DNA of 64,000 nucleotides from Streptococcus ovis DSM 16829 (GTDB lineage Bacteria; Bacillota; Bacilli; Lactobacillales; Streptococcaceae): NCBI RefSeq assembly GCF_000380125.1, contig NZ_KB904563.1, positions 215,593 to 279,592 of the forward strand, read 5' to 3'. Shown piece by piece: positions 1 to 7,676 of this stretch (position 1 is its first letter; each line of letters starts with the position of its first letter). The notes under the pieces were generated by a model. It saw only the letters and a program-made list of their open reading frames with translations, ran no database searches and was not told where the DNA came from. The position numbers and the translations under genes were made by a program.

Positions 1-127
1 AACTCTCTTTGAAACCTTCATTCCACTCATCTCGGACTCGTTCTGGCCTTCGTTGCCTTCGGCCACCCGCACGAGATTTTCTTGAATACAATTCTGAATC
101 ATCCATGATTCCATCTACTTCTGTCAT
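1..127 (-). CDS. N-terminal 42 codons of an unrecognised protein (runs off the window)
   Basis: An open frame starts at an ATG at 127 and is still open at base 1. A good ribosome-binding site (AAGGAG, complement of 134-139) sits 6 bases before the ATG, and a promoter lies further upstream. The visible part is acidic for about 15 residues and then strongly basic, with a stretch rich in Arg, Gly, Lys and Gln around residues 16-32. I do not recognise the family; a basic cytoplasmic stretch before a membrane segment is one possibility. The function is unknown. Confidence 0.6.
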   Translation of the reverse strand, partial: MTEVDGIMDDSELYSRKSRAGGRRQRRPERVRDEWNEGFKES

Positions 128-155
128 CTTCCACTCCTTGCTATAATCATTTTTC

Positions 156-184
156 ATTATACCAAAAAGTCCTCTATCTGTCAT
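156..184 (-). promoter_or_regulatory. Sigma-A type promoter for the gene at 1-127
   Basis: On the minus strand ATGACA (179-184) is followed by 17 bases and a perfect TATAAT (156-161), about 30 bases upstream of the start codon. From here to the terminator at 394-424 (bases 185-393) I see no gene; it holds only a short GTGGG/CCCAC dyad at 351-365. Confidence 0.6.
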
Positions 185-393
185 TTCCAATTTGAATGCC
201 ATCACTAACCTAGTGTATTTGTGTGCCTCAATTCGAAATGCATATACTGTATATAGCTTTCTTTTATATCTATTTTTAGACTCTCTAGCTCAACATCAAA
301 AACTAAGTTAACTACTTTTATCAAGGTTTAAGGAGACTATCATTTTTGTAGTGGGTAAATCCCACTTTGGAGATTATAGGGTCTTTTGAGTAT

Positions 394-424
394 CAAAAAA
401 AGGAACCTCAATAGGTTCCCTTCT
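394..424 (-). terminator. Rho-independent terminator after the DUF1292 gene
   Basis: The stem GGAACCT (402-408) / AGGTTCC (413-419) has a 4-base loop. On the minus strand it is followed by a run of T. It closes the ireB-ruvX-DUF1292 operon. Confidence 0.8.
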
Positions 425-428
425 CACA

Positions 429-749
429 TTATTCTTCTTCCATAAAACTATTGAAGACTTCCTCAATCATATCCCACTCAGCTGTCGCATCTTCTGGGAT
501 TGGTTGCAAATCACCTTCTGTACCATTTTCATTTTCAGTATATGAGTAGGCCTGGATTTCTACCTCACCATTCTCATCCTCTTCTGCGCTTGCTGGAATC
601 AAGAGAACATAGTTCTTGCCAAATTCTTCTTGACCATCAATTGTCAAGAGAATTTCGAACAAGGTTTCATTTCCTTGATCATCCACCAAAGTGATTAATT
701 CACGTTCGTCATGGTTGTGTTCATGATCATGAGTGTGATCGTGTGCCAT
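429..749 (-). CDS. DUF1292 family protein
   Basis: This is a small acidic protein of about 106 residues. After a His/Asp-rich N-terminus ([15 protein letters not shown]) it shows the DUF1292 core with '[20 protein letters not shown]' and a Glu-rich C-terminus. The function of this family is unknown; it is conserved beside ruvX and ireB in Firmicutes. I chose the ATG at 749 because homologues begin with the His-rich segment; an in-frame TTG at 788 would add 13 residues. The ATG has only a weak Shine-Dalgarno, so translation may depend on coupling to ruvX, which ends at 801. The His-rich head could bind metal, but that is inference. Confidence 0.85.
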   Translation of the reverse strand: MAHDHTHDHEHNHDERELITLVDDQGNETLFEILLTIDGQEEFGKNYVLLIPASAEEDENGEVEIQAYSYTENENGTEGDLQPIPEDATAEWDMIEEVFNSFMEEE

Positions 750-800
750 CAGTACGATACCAAGAATCCGCTTTGCTGTCGGATTCAATCCTTTCCATTC

Positions 801-1223
801 TTAAAATGTTCTATCCAAATAATTTTGCAAAATCAGCTGTGCAGCTAATTTATCAATAACCTTCTTACGTTTGCCACGGCTAATATCAGCTTGCTCAATC
901 AACATCCGCTCAGCAGCCACTGTTGTCAAACGCTCATCCTGGTATTCAACAGGCAAGCTAAATAATTCTACCAATTGCTCGCCATAAGCTTGACTTGCCT
1001 CTACACGCGGACCGCTGGTGTTGTTCATATTCTTAGGGAGTCCGACTACAAATCGATCAACCTTGTACTCTTTAACCAGCTCTGTCAAACGTTCAAAACC
1101 AAACTCCCCTTTGTCCTCATCAATCGCAATGATTTCCAATCCTTGCGCCGTGAAACCAAGCGGGTCTGATATGGCAACGCCAACCGTCTTAGAGCCGACA
1201 TCCAATCCCATAATTCTCATCAA
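801..1223 (-). CDS. ruvX: RuvX/YqgF Holliday-junction resolvase-like nuclease
   Basis: The protein has 140 residues, the usual length for the YqgF family, which has an RNase H fold. The family is linked to Holliday-junction resolution and to processing of the 16S rRNA 3' end. Visible motifs are the N-terminal '[18 protein letters not shown]' with the catalytic Asp, '[10 protein letters not shown]', and 'YQDERLTT' with acidic active-site residues. The start codon overlaps the end of ireB (ATGA), so the two are translationally coupled. The gene is intact. Confidence 0.95.
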   Translation of the reverse strand: MMRIMGLDVGSKTVGVAISDPLGFTAQGLEIIAIDEDKGEFGFERLTELVKEYKVDRFVVGLPKNMNNTSGPRVEASQAYGEQLVELFSLPVEYQDERLTTVAAERMLIEQADISRGKRKKVIDKLAAQLILQNYLDRTF

Positions 1224-1486
1224 AGATCAATCCCATTCTCTTTTAAATAAAAGCGGACCAATTCTTCCACAATTTCATCGCGCTCATACTTACGAATCTG
1301 ATTGCGCGCATCATTGTAACGAGGAATATAAGCGGGGTCTCCACTCAATACATAGCCTACAATTTGGTTAATTGGATTATATCCTTTTTCATCTAGTGAA
1401 CGATAAACATTGGTCAACGTCTTGCTAATTTCTTGTTTATTGGTATCATCTAAACGAAAACGGACAGTTTCTTCTGTGAATCCCAT
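1220..1486 (-). CDS. ireB: IreB family regulatory phosphoprotein (DUF965)
   Basis: The protein has 88 residues with the conserved start '[14 protein letters not shown]' and the segment '[19 protein letters not shown]' typical of IreB. In Enterococcus faecalis IreB is phosphorylated on threonines by the PASTA kinase IreK and lowers cephalosporin resistance; the same role here is inferred from the family. It is the first gene of the ireB-ruvX-DUF1292 operon, with a strong AAGGAAGG ribosome site and a near-consensus promoter directly upstream. Confidence 0.95.
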   Translation of the reverse strand: MGFTEETVRFRLDDTNKQEISKTLTNVYRSLDEKGYNPINQIVGYVLSGDPAYIPRYNDARNQIRKYERDEIVEELVRFYLKENGIDL

Positions 1487-1521
1487 ACTTACACCTTCCT
1501 TCTATTTATTATTATTATGTT

Positions 1522-1550
1522 ATTATACCACAAAAATCCACTATTATCAA
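1522..1550 (-). promoter_or_regulatory. Promoter of the ireB-ruvX-DUF1292 operon
   Basis: On the minus strand TTGATA (1545-1550) and a perfect TATAAT (1522-1527) are separated by exactly 17 bases. This is close to the sigma-A consensus and lies about 35 bases upstream of the ireB ATG. Confidence 0.8.
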
Positions 1551-1574
1551 TGATTGCGTCCGTTTAGAAGAAGA

Positions 1575-1603
1575 AAAAAACTTGAGGAAAACTCAAGTTT
1601 TTC
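1575..1603 (-). terminator. Terminator of the lipoprotein gene
   Basis: The stem AACTTGAG (1579-1586) / CTCAAGTT (1592-1599) is followed by T residues on the minus strand. It sits just beyond a 12-bp tandem duplication (1601-1624) that spans the lipoprotein stop codon. Confidence 0.75.
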
Positions 1604-1615
1604 TTATTGGGTTTC

Positions 1616-2221
1616 TTATTGGGTGATTGCTTTAGCACCTTGTAATTTCAAACCTAAAATATACTGTTTAGGCGTTAATTCAGCAAACTGGGTAAAATCA
1701 GCTCCCATCCCTTCTACCGAGGACAAGGCCTTCAAATCTACAACCGTCATGTCAATTTTAATGTTGACAATACCATCATATTCCGGCGTGACATCAGATT
1801 CTACTTCAACGCCTGGAATAGATTTTAATTGCTGGATGGATGAATCCCCATTAAAGTATTCAAGCATTTGCGCCCTTACTGTTTCAAAATCTACTCCACT
1901 CAGTTCTGTCTTAGTCGCCTCATCTGTCTGAGTGGTAATGTGCACTTCCAATTTAAGAAATTGGTCTCCCTTATAGACAACAGTCTCTTTAATCAGCTGC
2001 TTTTCACCCGCTTCACCATTTACCTCATATTCAAAGGACTCAGTTTTTTCCGTTTCTTCTGCTTGTGTTGTCTGAGTAGTGGTAGTGGTTGTTGTCATAC
2101 TTTTAGATGTTGTTGTTTTTTCTGTATCCGCTGCAGTGGCATTTTGTTTCGCTGTTGTTTTTCCACAAGCAACAAAGACAAAACACGACAACAACAATAC
2201 GAACAGCACATTCTTTTTCAT
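1616..2221 (-). CDS. Lipoprotein, probably DUF1307 (YehR-like)
   Basis: The protein has 201 residues. It has a lipoprotein signal peptide (MKKNVLFVLLLSCFVFVAC, lipobox Cys at residue 19), then a low-complexity Thr/Glu linker at about residues 22-62 containing a run of seven Thr. A globular domain of about 140 residues follows, with 'VVYKGDQFLKLEVHITTQT' and 'IPGVEVESDVTPEYDG', which resembles the YehR/DUF1307 lipoproteins of unknown function. It would be anchored on the outer face of the membrane. It is a single-gene unit between spx and ireB. The Thr run may vary in length between strains; that is inference. Confidence 0.75.
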   Translation of the reverse strand: MKKNVLFVLLLSCFVFVACGKTTAKQNATAADTEKTTTSKSMTTTTTTTQTTQAEETEKTESFEYEVNGEAGEKQLIKETVVYKGDQFLKLEVHITTQTDEATKTELSGVDFETVRAQMLEYFNGDSSIQQLKSIPGVEVESDVTPEYDGIVNIKIDMTVVDLKALSSVEGMGADFTQFAELTPKQYILGLKLQGAKAITQ

Positions 2222-2285
2222 TTGTGACTCCTCAAAAAATAGTTTACTATTTGATTATCTGAAACTTTTCTTGATTTGTCAACTA

Positions 2286-2316
2286 AAATAGGGGAAACGA
2301 CAGTCTCCCCTACTCT
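2286..2316 (-). terminator. Terminator of spx
   Basis: The stem TAGGGGA (2289-2295) / TCCCCTA (2306-2312) lies just after the spx stop and is followed by TTTTAG on the minus strand. The T-tract is short, so confidence is moderate. Confidence 0.55.
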
Positions 2317-2320
2317 ATTT

Positions 2321-2719
2321 TTACAAAGCTGCACGCATACGAGCTTGCGCATTTTCAACATTTCGAACTGCACGCGGTAAAAAGGCACGGATATCATCTT
2401 CCTTATATCCTACCTGCAATCGCTTCTCATCAATCAAGATAGGACTTTTTAAAATACGAGGATTCGCTGTGATAATATCAATCACTTCATTCACGCTTAA
2501 TTCTTCAATGTCACACTCTAAACTCTTGGCATAACGATTTTTGGAAGAAACGATACTAGCAATACCATTTTCTGTCTTTGTTAAAATATCTAATATTTCT
2601 TCTTTGGTAATCGCTTCTTTCCCAAGATTATGCTCGTTGTAAGACAACTGATGGGCGTTGAGCCAATTTTTTGCCTTTTTACAACTTGTACAGCTAGAAA
2701 CTGTATAAATCTTAATCAT
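2321..2719 (-). CDS. spxA: Spx-type transcriptional regulator (ArsC family)
   Basis: The protein has 132 residues, the normal Spx length. The redox CxxC switch is present at residues 10-13 ('SSCTSCKKAKNW') near the N-terminus, and the C-terminal half has 'LKSPILIDEKRLQVGYKEDDIRAFLPR', the region that contacts the RNA polymerase alpha subunit in this family. Spx proteins redirect RNA polymerase under oxidative (thiol) stress and are normally degraded by ClpXP. Streptococci carry more than one paralogue; which one this is cannot be fixed from the sequence alone. It lies downstream of recA with its own promoter. Confidence 0.93.
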   Translation of the reverse strand: MIKIYTVSSCTSCKKAKNWLNAHQLSYNEHNLGKEAITKEEILDILTKTENGIASIVSSKNRYAKSLECDIEELSVNEVIDIITANPRILKSPILIDEKRLQVGYKEDDIRAFLPRAVRNVENAQARMRAAL

Positions 2720-2761
2720 GTAGTCTCTCCTTTGCTACATTTTATAAATACATTATAGAAC

Positions 2762-2793
2762 ATTATACCATAAAACAACTCGGTCTGGAGACC
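2762..2793 (-). promoter_or_regulatory. spx promoter with a dyad over the -35 region
   Basis: On the minus strand TATAAT (2762-2767) is preceded by TGG, giving an extended -10, and it lacks a good -35. The perfect dyad GGTCT-GG-AGACC on the plus strand (2782-2793) lies exactly where the -35 would be. This suggests an operator for a repressor or activator of spx; the protein is unknown. Confidence 0.5.
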
Positions 2794-2821
2794 TATTTTC
2801 AATTTTTGGGCTATTTTTTTG

Positions 2822-2862
2822 AGGAAAAGAGGAGTATTTCCGACCAATACTCCTCTTTTCCT
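2822..2862. repeat. Perfect 17-bp inverted repeat upstream of spx
   Basis: Bases 2822-2838 are perfectly complementary to 2846-2862 with a 7-base loop. Neither side has a proper T-tract, so it is not a clean terminator. It lies upstream of the spx promoter and downstream of the recA terminator array. Confidence 0.7.
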
Positions 2863-2939
2863 GGGTAAAATATACGGTAAAGCTACGATACACACTCTAA
2901 ATGTCAAGAATGCTCGTTTTTTCCACCTCAATGTCATCA

Positions 2940-3066
2940 GTTTTAAGGGCGTCCTCTGGACTCCCCTTGCTTTTTTGCTTTCAGGCTCGGGCTAAAAAGG
3001 TCCCCCTGACCTGCCTCGATCTTTTATTTTCAGGCGAGGGTTAAAAATCTCTCCCAGAGATTTTTA
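2940..3066 (-). repeat. Array of hairpin cassettes at the 3' end of recA (includes the recA terminator)
   Basis: On the minus strand the recA stop codon is embedded in the hairpin AAAAATCTCT-ggg-AGAGATTTTT (3044-3066). Two further units follow, each a short self-complementary stem (around GGTC..GACC and GTCC..GGAC) preceded by a spacer of the form TTTTTnn(C)CCGAGCCTGAAA..AAAA..GC.AGG. The same spacer occurs at 54000-54165. The first hairpin probably ends recA transcription; the role of the extra units is unknown. Confidence 0.65.
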
Positions 3067-4212
3067 ATCATCCAGCTCGATGCCGCCATCAAGGTCTAGA
3101 ATGAGGTCATCTGTTTCTGCTGGTGTTTCTTCGACAACAGCTGTAACTGCCTTGTCTTCTTCCGTTTCTTCAATTAGACCAAAATGTACACGGACTTTGT
3201 GGTCGATTTCGTCAAAGATTTCTGGGTGTTCTGCTAAGTATTTCTTGGCGTTTTCAGAACCTTGACCGATTTTTTCATCATTGTAAGAGAACCAGGCTCC
3301 CGATTTCTTGATAATATCAAGGTCTGTCGCAATCTTCACCAACTCACCTGTGCGTGAGATTCCCTCACCATACATAATTTCCACTTCCGCAGTTTTAAAT
3401 GGTGGAGCCACTTTGTTTTTCACGACTTTAATTTTGGTTTCCTTACCAACATTTTGGTCTTTTTGATCGCCAGAACCCTTAATTTGCGTATTTCCACGAA
3501 CATCCATACGAACCGACGCATAGAATTTAAGGGCACGCCCACCAGGAGTTGTTTCTGGATTTCCAAACATAACGCCCACTTTTTCACGCAACTGGTTGAT
3601 AAAAATCGCAATCGTCTTTGTCTTGTTGATAGAAGCTGATAATTTACGCATAGCTTGACTCATCATCCGCGCCTGCAAACCAACGTGGCTATCGCCAATA
3701 TCACCATCAATTTCTGCACGTGGAACGAGGGCAGCTACTGAGTCCACAACGACAAGGTCAACAGCGCCTGAGTCAATCAATTTCCCTGCAATTTCAAGTC
3801 CCTGCTCACCAGAATCTGGTTGGGAAAGCAGTAATTCATCAATGTTTACCCCAAGAGCCGCTGCGTATGATGGATCAAGAGCATGTTCTGCATCAATAAA
3901 GGCTGCAATGCCCCCTTCTTTTTGGGCTTGAGCTACTGCATGAAGAGCTACTGTTGTTTTACCTGAACTTTCAGGTCCATAAATCTCAATGATACGGCCT
4001 TTCGGATAACCACCTGCACCAAGTGCAATATCCAAAGCCAATGAGCCTGAACTCATGACTTGAACTTTCTGCTCTGCACGCTCACCAAGGCGCATCACTG
4101 CCCCTTTACCAAAGTCTTTTTCGATATTTTTTAGTGCATCATCCAATGCCTTACGACGCTCATCACCAAATTTTTTAGTGATTTCTTCTGTCTTCTTTGT
4201 CTTCTTAGCCAA
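3064..4212 (-). CDS. recA: Recombinase RecA
   Basis: RecA forms ATP-dependent filaments on single-stranded DNA and carries out homologous recombination; in streptococci it is also needed for natural transformation. The protein has 382 residues with Walker A 'GPESSGKT' near residue 79, the loop '[15 protein letters not shown]' and an acidic C-terminal tail. I place the start at the TTG at 4212 ([11 protein letters not shown]), because it has AAAGGA at the right distance and matches RecA N-termini; an upstream TTG at 4233 would add seven basic residues. It follows cinA by 37 bp and probably shares its competence-induced promoter. Confidence 0.97.
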   Translation of the reverse strand: MAKKTKKTEEITKKFGDERRKALDDALKNIEKDFGKGAVMRLGERAEQKVQVMSSGSLALDIALGAGGYPKGRIIEIYGPESSGKTTVALHAVAQAQKEGGIAAFIDAEHALDPSYAAALGVNIDELLLSQPDSGEQGLEIAGKLIDSGAVDLVVVDSVAALVPRAEIDGDIGDSHVGLQARMMSQAMRKLSASINKTKTIAIFINQLREKVGVMFGNPETTPGGRALKFYASVRMDVRGNTQIKGSGDQKDQNVGKETKIKVVKNKVAPPFKTAEVEIMYGEGISRTGELVKIATDLDIIKKSGAWFSYNDEKIGQGSENAKKYLAEHPEIFDEIDHKVRVHFGLIEETEEDKAVTAVVEETPAETDDLILDLDGGIELDD

Positions 4213-4249
4213 ATTTCTTTCCTTTCTCTTCAAGAGATAGTTCTATCTA

Positions 4250-5521
4250 TTATACCAATTTTTTAGCTTTTAATAAAGCCTTTCGTACTAAATTAAAAGC
4301 ATGCAATGTTGCGATATAGCGGACATCTGATCGACTTCGTCCTCCTATTACGACATGGATAGATTGGACACCTTCCTTCGTCGCAAGACCGATATAAACT
4401 GTTCCTGCCGGCTGACCTTCTAGAGAATCTGGACCTGCTACACCTGTCAACCCGAGACCAATATCTGCCCCTGTGAGTCGTCTCGACTGCTCTGCCATTT
4501 TTTCAGCAGTAAAACTTGATACAACTCCATGTTCTTCTAAGTCAGATTGGGGAATTTGGAGCATTTTTGCCTTTTCTTCTAAACTATAAGTGACAAAACC
4601 ACCATTGAAAACCTGAGAAGCCCCAGAAAAGTCGGCCAGAGTAGATTGTAACAGCCCTGCCGTGAGACTTTCAGCGGCCGTGAGAGTATTTCCTGACTCT
4701 ACCAGCAACTCAAAGACCACACGCGCCAGACTATTGTCATCATCATAGCCATAGTGCAAGTCCGCAAGAAGTTGCCCCTCCAAGGTCTTAACCGCTAGGA
4801 GTTCCCGCTCCATCTTGTCCAACTTGACATCTGCATCTGCTTGACTCTGAGCCTTGGTAGATAGTCGAAGAGTAACTTCACCTGTCTTTGCATAAGGTGC
4901 CAAAGTCGGATCTGTCTGCTGGTCAATCATGTCCTTTAAGACCGTCACAAGCTGACTCTCCCCCACACCAAAGAACCGCAAGACACGAGAATAGAGCTTG
5001 CTATGATTGGTTGAGAGAAGGGGCACAAGATTTTCCTGAACCATTGGCTTCAATTCACTCGGTGGACCAGGCAAAACCACATAAGTCACGCCATTAACCT
5101 CCTGCAAACCACCTACCGCTAAGCCAGTAATATTTTGAATTGGCGTAAAGCCGTCAATAATCTGCGCTTGCCGCTCATTGTTTGGTGTACGAGCATACTG
5201 AGGACGAGTGGCAAAAAACTCATCCAAGCGCTGATTGGCTTCCACATCAAAAACCAATTTCCGTCCCAGATATTTTGCCAAGGTTTGCTTGGTCAAGTCA
5301 TCCTCGGTCGGTCCAAGACCACCACATAAAACCACCAAATCGCTCCGCTTACTGGCAATGTCAATCACAGATAAGAGGCGTTCCTCATTGTCCCCTACCG
5401 CTGTCTGAAAAAAAACGTCAATCCCTAATTCTGCAAATTTCTCAGATAGAAACTGGGCGTTGGTATTGACAATTTGTCCCGTTAAAATCTCTGTCCCAAC
5501 AGCAATCAACTCCGCTTTCAT
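4250..5521 (-). CDS. cinA: Competence/damage-inducible protein CinA
   Basis: The protein has 423 residues and two domains. The N-terminal part is a molybdopterin-binding-like (MoCF) domain ('[20 protein letters not shown]', '[14 protein letters not shown]') with NMN/ADP-ribose pyrophosphatase-type activity in the family. The C-terminal CinA domain (about residues 265-420) is the deamidase type ('[17 protein letters not shown]', '[11 protein letters not shown]'). In pneumococcus CinA helps bring RecA to the membrane during transformation. It is the first gene of cinA-recA, starts with ATG after a GGAGGG site, and has a ComX box 17 bp upstream. Confidence 0.95.
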   Translation of the reverse strand: MKAELIAVGTEILTGQIVNTNAQFLSEKFAELGIDVFFQTAVGDNEERLLSVIDIASKRSDLVVLCGGLGPTEDDLTKQTLAKYLGRKLVFDVEANQRLDEFFATRPQYARTPNNERQAQIIDGFTPIQNITGLAVGGLQEVNGVTYVVLPGPPSELKPMVQENLVPLLSTNHSKLYSRVLRFFGVGESQLVTVLKDMIDQQTDPTLAPYAKTGEVTLRLSTKAQSQADADVKLDKMERELLAVKTLEGQLLADLHYGYDDDNSLARVVFELLVESGNTLTAAESLTAGLLQSTLADFSGASQVFNGGFVTYSLEEKAKMLQIPQSDLEEHGVVSSFTAEKMAEQSRRLTGADIGLGLTGVAGPDSLEGQPAGTVYIGLATKEGVQSIHVVIGGRSRSDVRYIATLHAFNLVRKALLKAKKLV

Positions 5522-5538
5522 AATCCCTCCTACTTATC

Positions 5539-5546
5539 TATTCGCA
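5539..5546 (-). promoter_or_regulatory. ComX (SigX) box before cinA-recA
   Basis: On the minus strand the octamer TGCGAATA differs by one base from the late-competence consensus TACGAATA. It lies 17 bp before the cinA ATG and replaces a normal -10. This position and gene pair match the known late-competence regulon of streptococci. Confidence 0.8.
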
Positions 5547-5562
5547 GTTTTTCTTTCATTGT

Positions 5563-5594
5563 AACAAAAAAAGTAGCAAAAGTGCTACTTTTAG
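5563..5594 (-). terminator. Terminator of the 5603-6687 lipoprotein gene
   Basis: The stem AAGTAGCA (5571-5578) / TGCTACTT (5583-5590) is followed on the minus strand by a run of seven or eight T. Confidence 0.8.
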
Positions 5595-5602
5595 TCAAGG
5601 GA

Positions 5603-6687
5603 TTATTTCTCAAAGACTAGAACACTGGCTGAATCTATGCCAAATTCTTTCAGAGAATACTCCTTCTTTTTATCTTCATCATAGTTATATTGAACCAATT
5701 TATCATTAAACAGGAAATAATAAAGCCCATCTTGTTGAGTGAAATAAGCATCTTGCTCAAAACCTTTTCCTTTTCCTAAAGAAACGGTACGTTGACTGTT
5801 ATCATCTAAATCAATGAAAGTCCACTTAGCATCTTCAACATATAGAGTATAGTGATAGACTACGAGTATATGACGTTCTTCATCATAATAGAGATCATGC
5901 GGGTATGGAATTTCGACTTGTATCTGTCCTAATTCTTGAGTGTCAAGGTTATAAGTGACAATATTATATCCTGGACCAAGTTCGCCATCTTCTCTACGTC
6001 CTCTGCTAGGTTCTGCAATGTAGAGAGTCTGCCCAATATTTATCATCTGAAGGAAACCACCACGATTCTCAGAAGTATAATCAATATCCCTTTCTTCCAA
6101 TAATTCTAAATTTTTATCCAATATCCAGAGACGATTGGCATGTGCACTTGTTTCATCGTCAACACTCCCCACCAAAATATAAAGTTTCTCTCCAATAGCC
6201 AGTATATCGTTGGTTAACTCTAAAGTCGTGGTGTTAGGGATTTCTTTTTTGGAGACTTCTTTGAAATTGGAATTGTACTTATGTAAAACAACTCTATCCG
6301 TATAAACTTCTGTCCGATACAGGAACTTACCATCGTAGGTCATGGCGTAGGCATCCCCATCATCTAATATCTTGATGGAATGATTTGTTTTATCATAGCG
6401 GTAGAGGTAGGGAAAGCCTGGTTTGTTGTTTTCCATCGTTTGTCCATAGACAATATTCCCAACCTCTTCCACATAGTCATTACGTGGATACATCCTATCT
6501 GGTACTCTAGCCACCACTGTATGTTTTTTAATTTTATCTTTTTCAAAGGAAAAGGATATGGCCTCTGCCTTATTAAAAATGATAAAGTCACCGTCTGCTG
6601 TTGATGACGAAGTTTTCTGTTGTTTACAACCTGTCATCAAAAATAGACAGAACCCAATACAACATAGACTTATTATTTTTTGTACAT
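5603..6687 (-). pseudogene. Lipoprotein with beta-propeller-like repeats, frameshifted in its signal peptide
   Basis: The body (345 codons from a TTG at 6640) is intact: a mostly beta-stranded extracellular protein with repeated '..YLYRYDK..', 'LYILVGSVDD', 'LYIAEPSRG', 'LYYFLFNDK' segments suggesting a beta-propeller. Upstream in the same frame are KIISLCCIGFCLFLMTGCK residues, a lipoprotein signal peptide with lipobox LMTGC, but no start codon. The only good ATG (6687) is one base out of frame: it reads MYKK and then stops. One extra A in the six-A run at 6676-6681 would restore a 361-residue lipoprotein. It lies 15 bp after the secreted hydrolase gene, so the two form an operon. This could be a real mutation, phase variation or a sequencing error. 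Confidence 0.75.
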
Positions 6688-6702
6688 AGTCGTCTCTCTT
6701 TA

Positions 6703-7371
6703 TTAGCGTTTTCGATATACAATCGTCGTGTTAGGATGATCTCGTAATTCAAATGGGTGAATAGCAGCTCCGTAGTCATTTAGGCTGACGTCTGCTTGAT
6801 TTCCAGAAGTATCACGATAAGCTGCCCATACGAGTTGCGAACAATAAAATTTCTTCCGAGTCCATACATCAAAGAAGTTCCAGTTATAAGGTTTTCCTAT
6901 TTGTCGTGCAGCCCATTGGGCTGCCTTTTTGTCTTCCGCAACAGATGTAGTATTAACACCGACTTGCCAGATCTGTCCAGAACGTTTTTCCCAGCTGCCA
7001 TAAAATACTGCGACTCCCGTTTCCTTATTGGCTTCAATAGTAGCTTGATAGTAAGGGGCTGCTGCTACAATTCCAGCATGACCATGGTTAATAATCCCTG
7101 ATACTTTAGCATCGGTAATGCAAATTAGTCCATCGCGCCAGCTCCAAGTACCCTTACCCGCTTCTGCTACATCTCCAGACACTTTCCAGTCTCCAACGAC
7201 AGGCTTATCCGCTTCCGCATTCCATGCTGCTACTTGTTCAGGAGAGAACTGACTCTCTATAGTACCTGCAGTTGCACTTTCTGCCACATAGTCTTCAGCA
7301 TAAACTGATGAGGTATTAAGAAATCCGATACAACTGAAAACTGCTAATAAAATTCCAACTTTCTTTTTCAT
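6703..7371 (-). CDS. Secreted permuted papain-like (YiiX/NlpC-P60 type) cysteine hydrolase
   Basis: The protein has 222 residues with an N-terminal signal peptide (MKKKVGILLAVFSCIGFLNTSSVYA). The catalytic domain has 'NHGHAGIVAAAPYYQ' (His) and 'WTRKKFYCSQLVWAAYRD' (Cys), the His-before-Cys order of the permuted NlpC/P60 families (YiiX/YycO-like), which act on cell-wall peptides or lipids. The exact substrate is unknown. I start at ATG 7371, preceded by AAAGG; an in-frame TTG at 7416 is less likely because it would put a polar head before the signal peptide. It lies between a Trp-rich peptide gene and a lipoprotein gene on the same strand. Confidence 0.8.
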   Translation of the reverse strand: MKKKVGILLAVFSCIGFLNTSSVYAEDYVAESATAGTIESQFSPEQVAAWNAEADKPVVGDWKVSGDVAEAGKGTWSWRDGLICITDAKVSGIINHGHAGIVAAAPYYQATIEANKETGVAVFYGSWEKRSGQIWQVGVNTTSVAEDKKAAQWAARQIGKPYNWNFFDVWTRKKFYCSQLVWAAYRDTSGNQADVSLNDYGAAIHPFELRDHPNTTIVYRKR

Positions 7372-7481
7372 TGTTATGACAACCTTTCTATTTTTTATTT
7401 TACTACAAGAAAACAAACCATATTAGATAACTAATCCATTGGACTCAGCTCCTTTCTATTTATAAACTCTTATTGATTTTG

Positions 7482-7580
7482 CTATGGCCACAGCCACGTC
7501 CACCAGTTCTCTGCTACGGAGCTCGCAAAAGGGACAATCATCGCTAAAAATAACGTTAATTTCAATAGCCTTTTTTTCAA
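7482..7580 (-). CDS. Trp-rich pheromone-like pre-peptide (32 aa, ComS/SHP-like)
   Basis: A 32-residue frame starts at a TTG (7580) preceded by a perfect AGGAGG 8 bases upstream. It encodes a Lys/Arg head, a hydrophobic core (LTLFLAMIVPFASSVA) and a C-terminus ENWWTWLWP. Size, charge layout and Trp-rich tail resemble ComS/XIP precursors: XIPs of other streptococci carry WW, and the reported S. suis XIP GNWGTWVEE shares the pattern N-W-x-T-W. It lies back-to-back with an Rgg-type regulator (7677), the usual arrangement of Rgg and its peptide, and upstream of a secreted hydrolase on the same strand. The pheromone function is inferred; the ORF and its ribosome site are seen directly. Confidence 0.65.
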   Translation of the reverse strand: MKKRLLKLTLFLAMIVPFASSVAENWWTWLWP

Positions 7581-7604
7581 ACTTCCTACCTCCTGCATTT
7601 ATGC

Positions 7605-7662
7605 TATAATACTAACATACATATCAGTCATTTTTAGAAAATGTAATCTTTTGTCACATTTT
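7605..7662. promoter_or_regulatory. Overlapping divergent promoters and a candidate Rgg operator
   Basis: TATAAT on the plus strand (7605-7610) and TATTAT on the minus strand (7606-7611) overlap. The minus-strand promoter has no -35, as expected for an activator-dependent promoter. Upstream of it lies the inverted repeat AAAATGT (7638-7644) / ACATTTT (7656-7662), 11 bases apart, a plausible binding site for the Rgg-type regulator. Confidence 0.45.
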
Positions 7663-7676
7663 AGGGAGGGATTGCT

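Noticed and set aside
2716-2937. A 73-codon open frame on the minus strand upstream of spx
   Set aside because: It spans the perfect 17-bp palindrome, the spx promoter and the dyad, has no plausible ribosome site and no recognisable family.
4212-4233. Upstream TTG as start of recA
   Set aside because: It would add seven basic residues not seen in RecA proteins; the TTG at 4212 has a well placed AAAGGA and gives the normal N-terminus.
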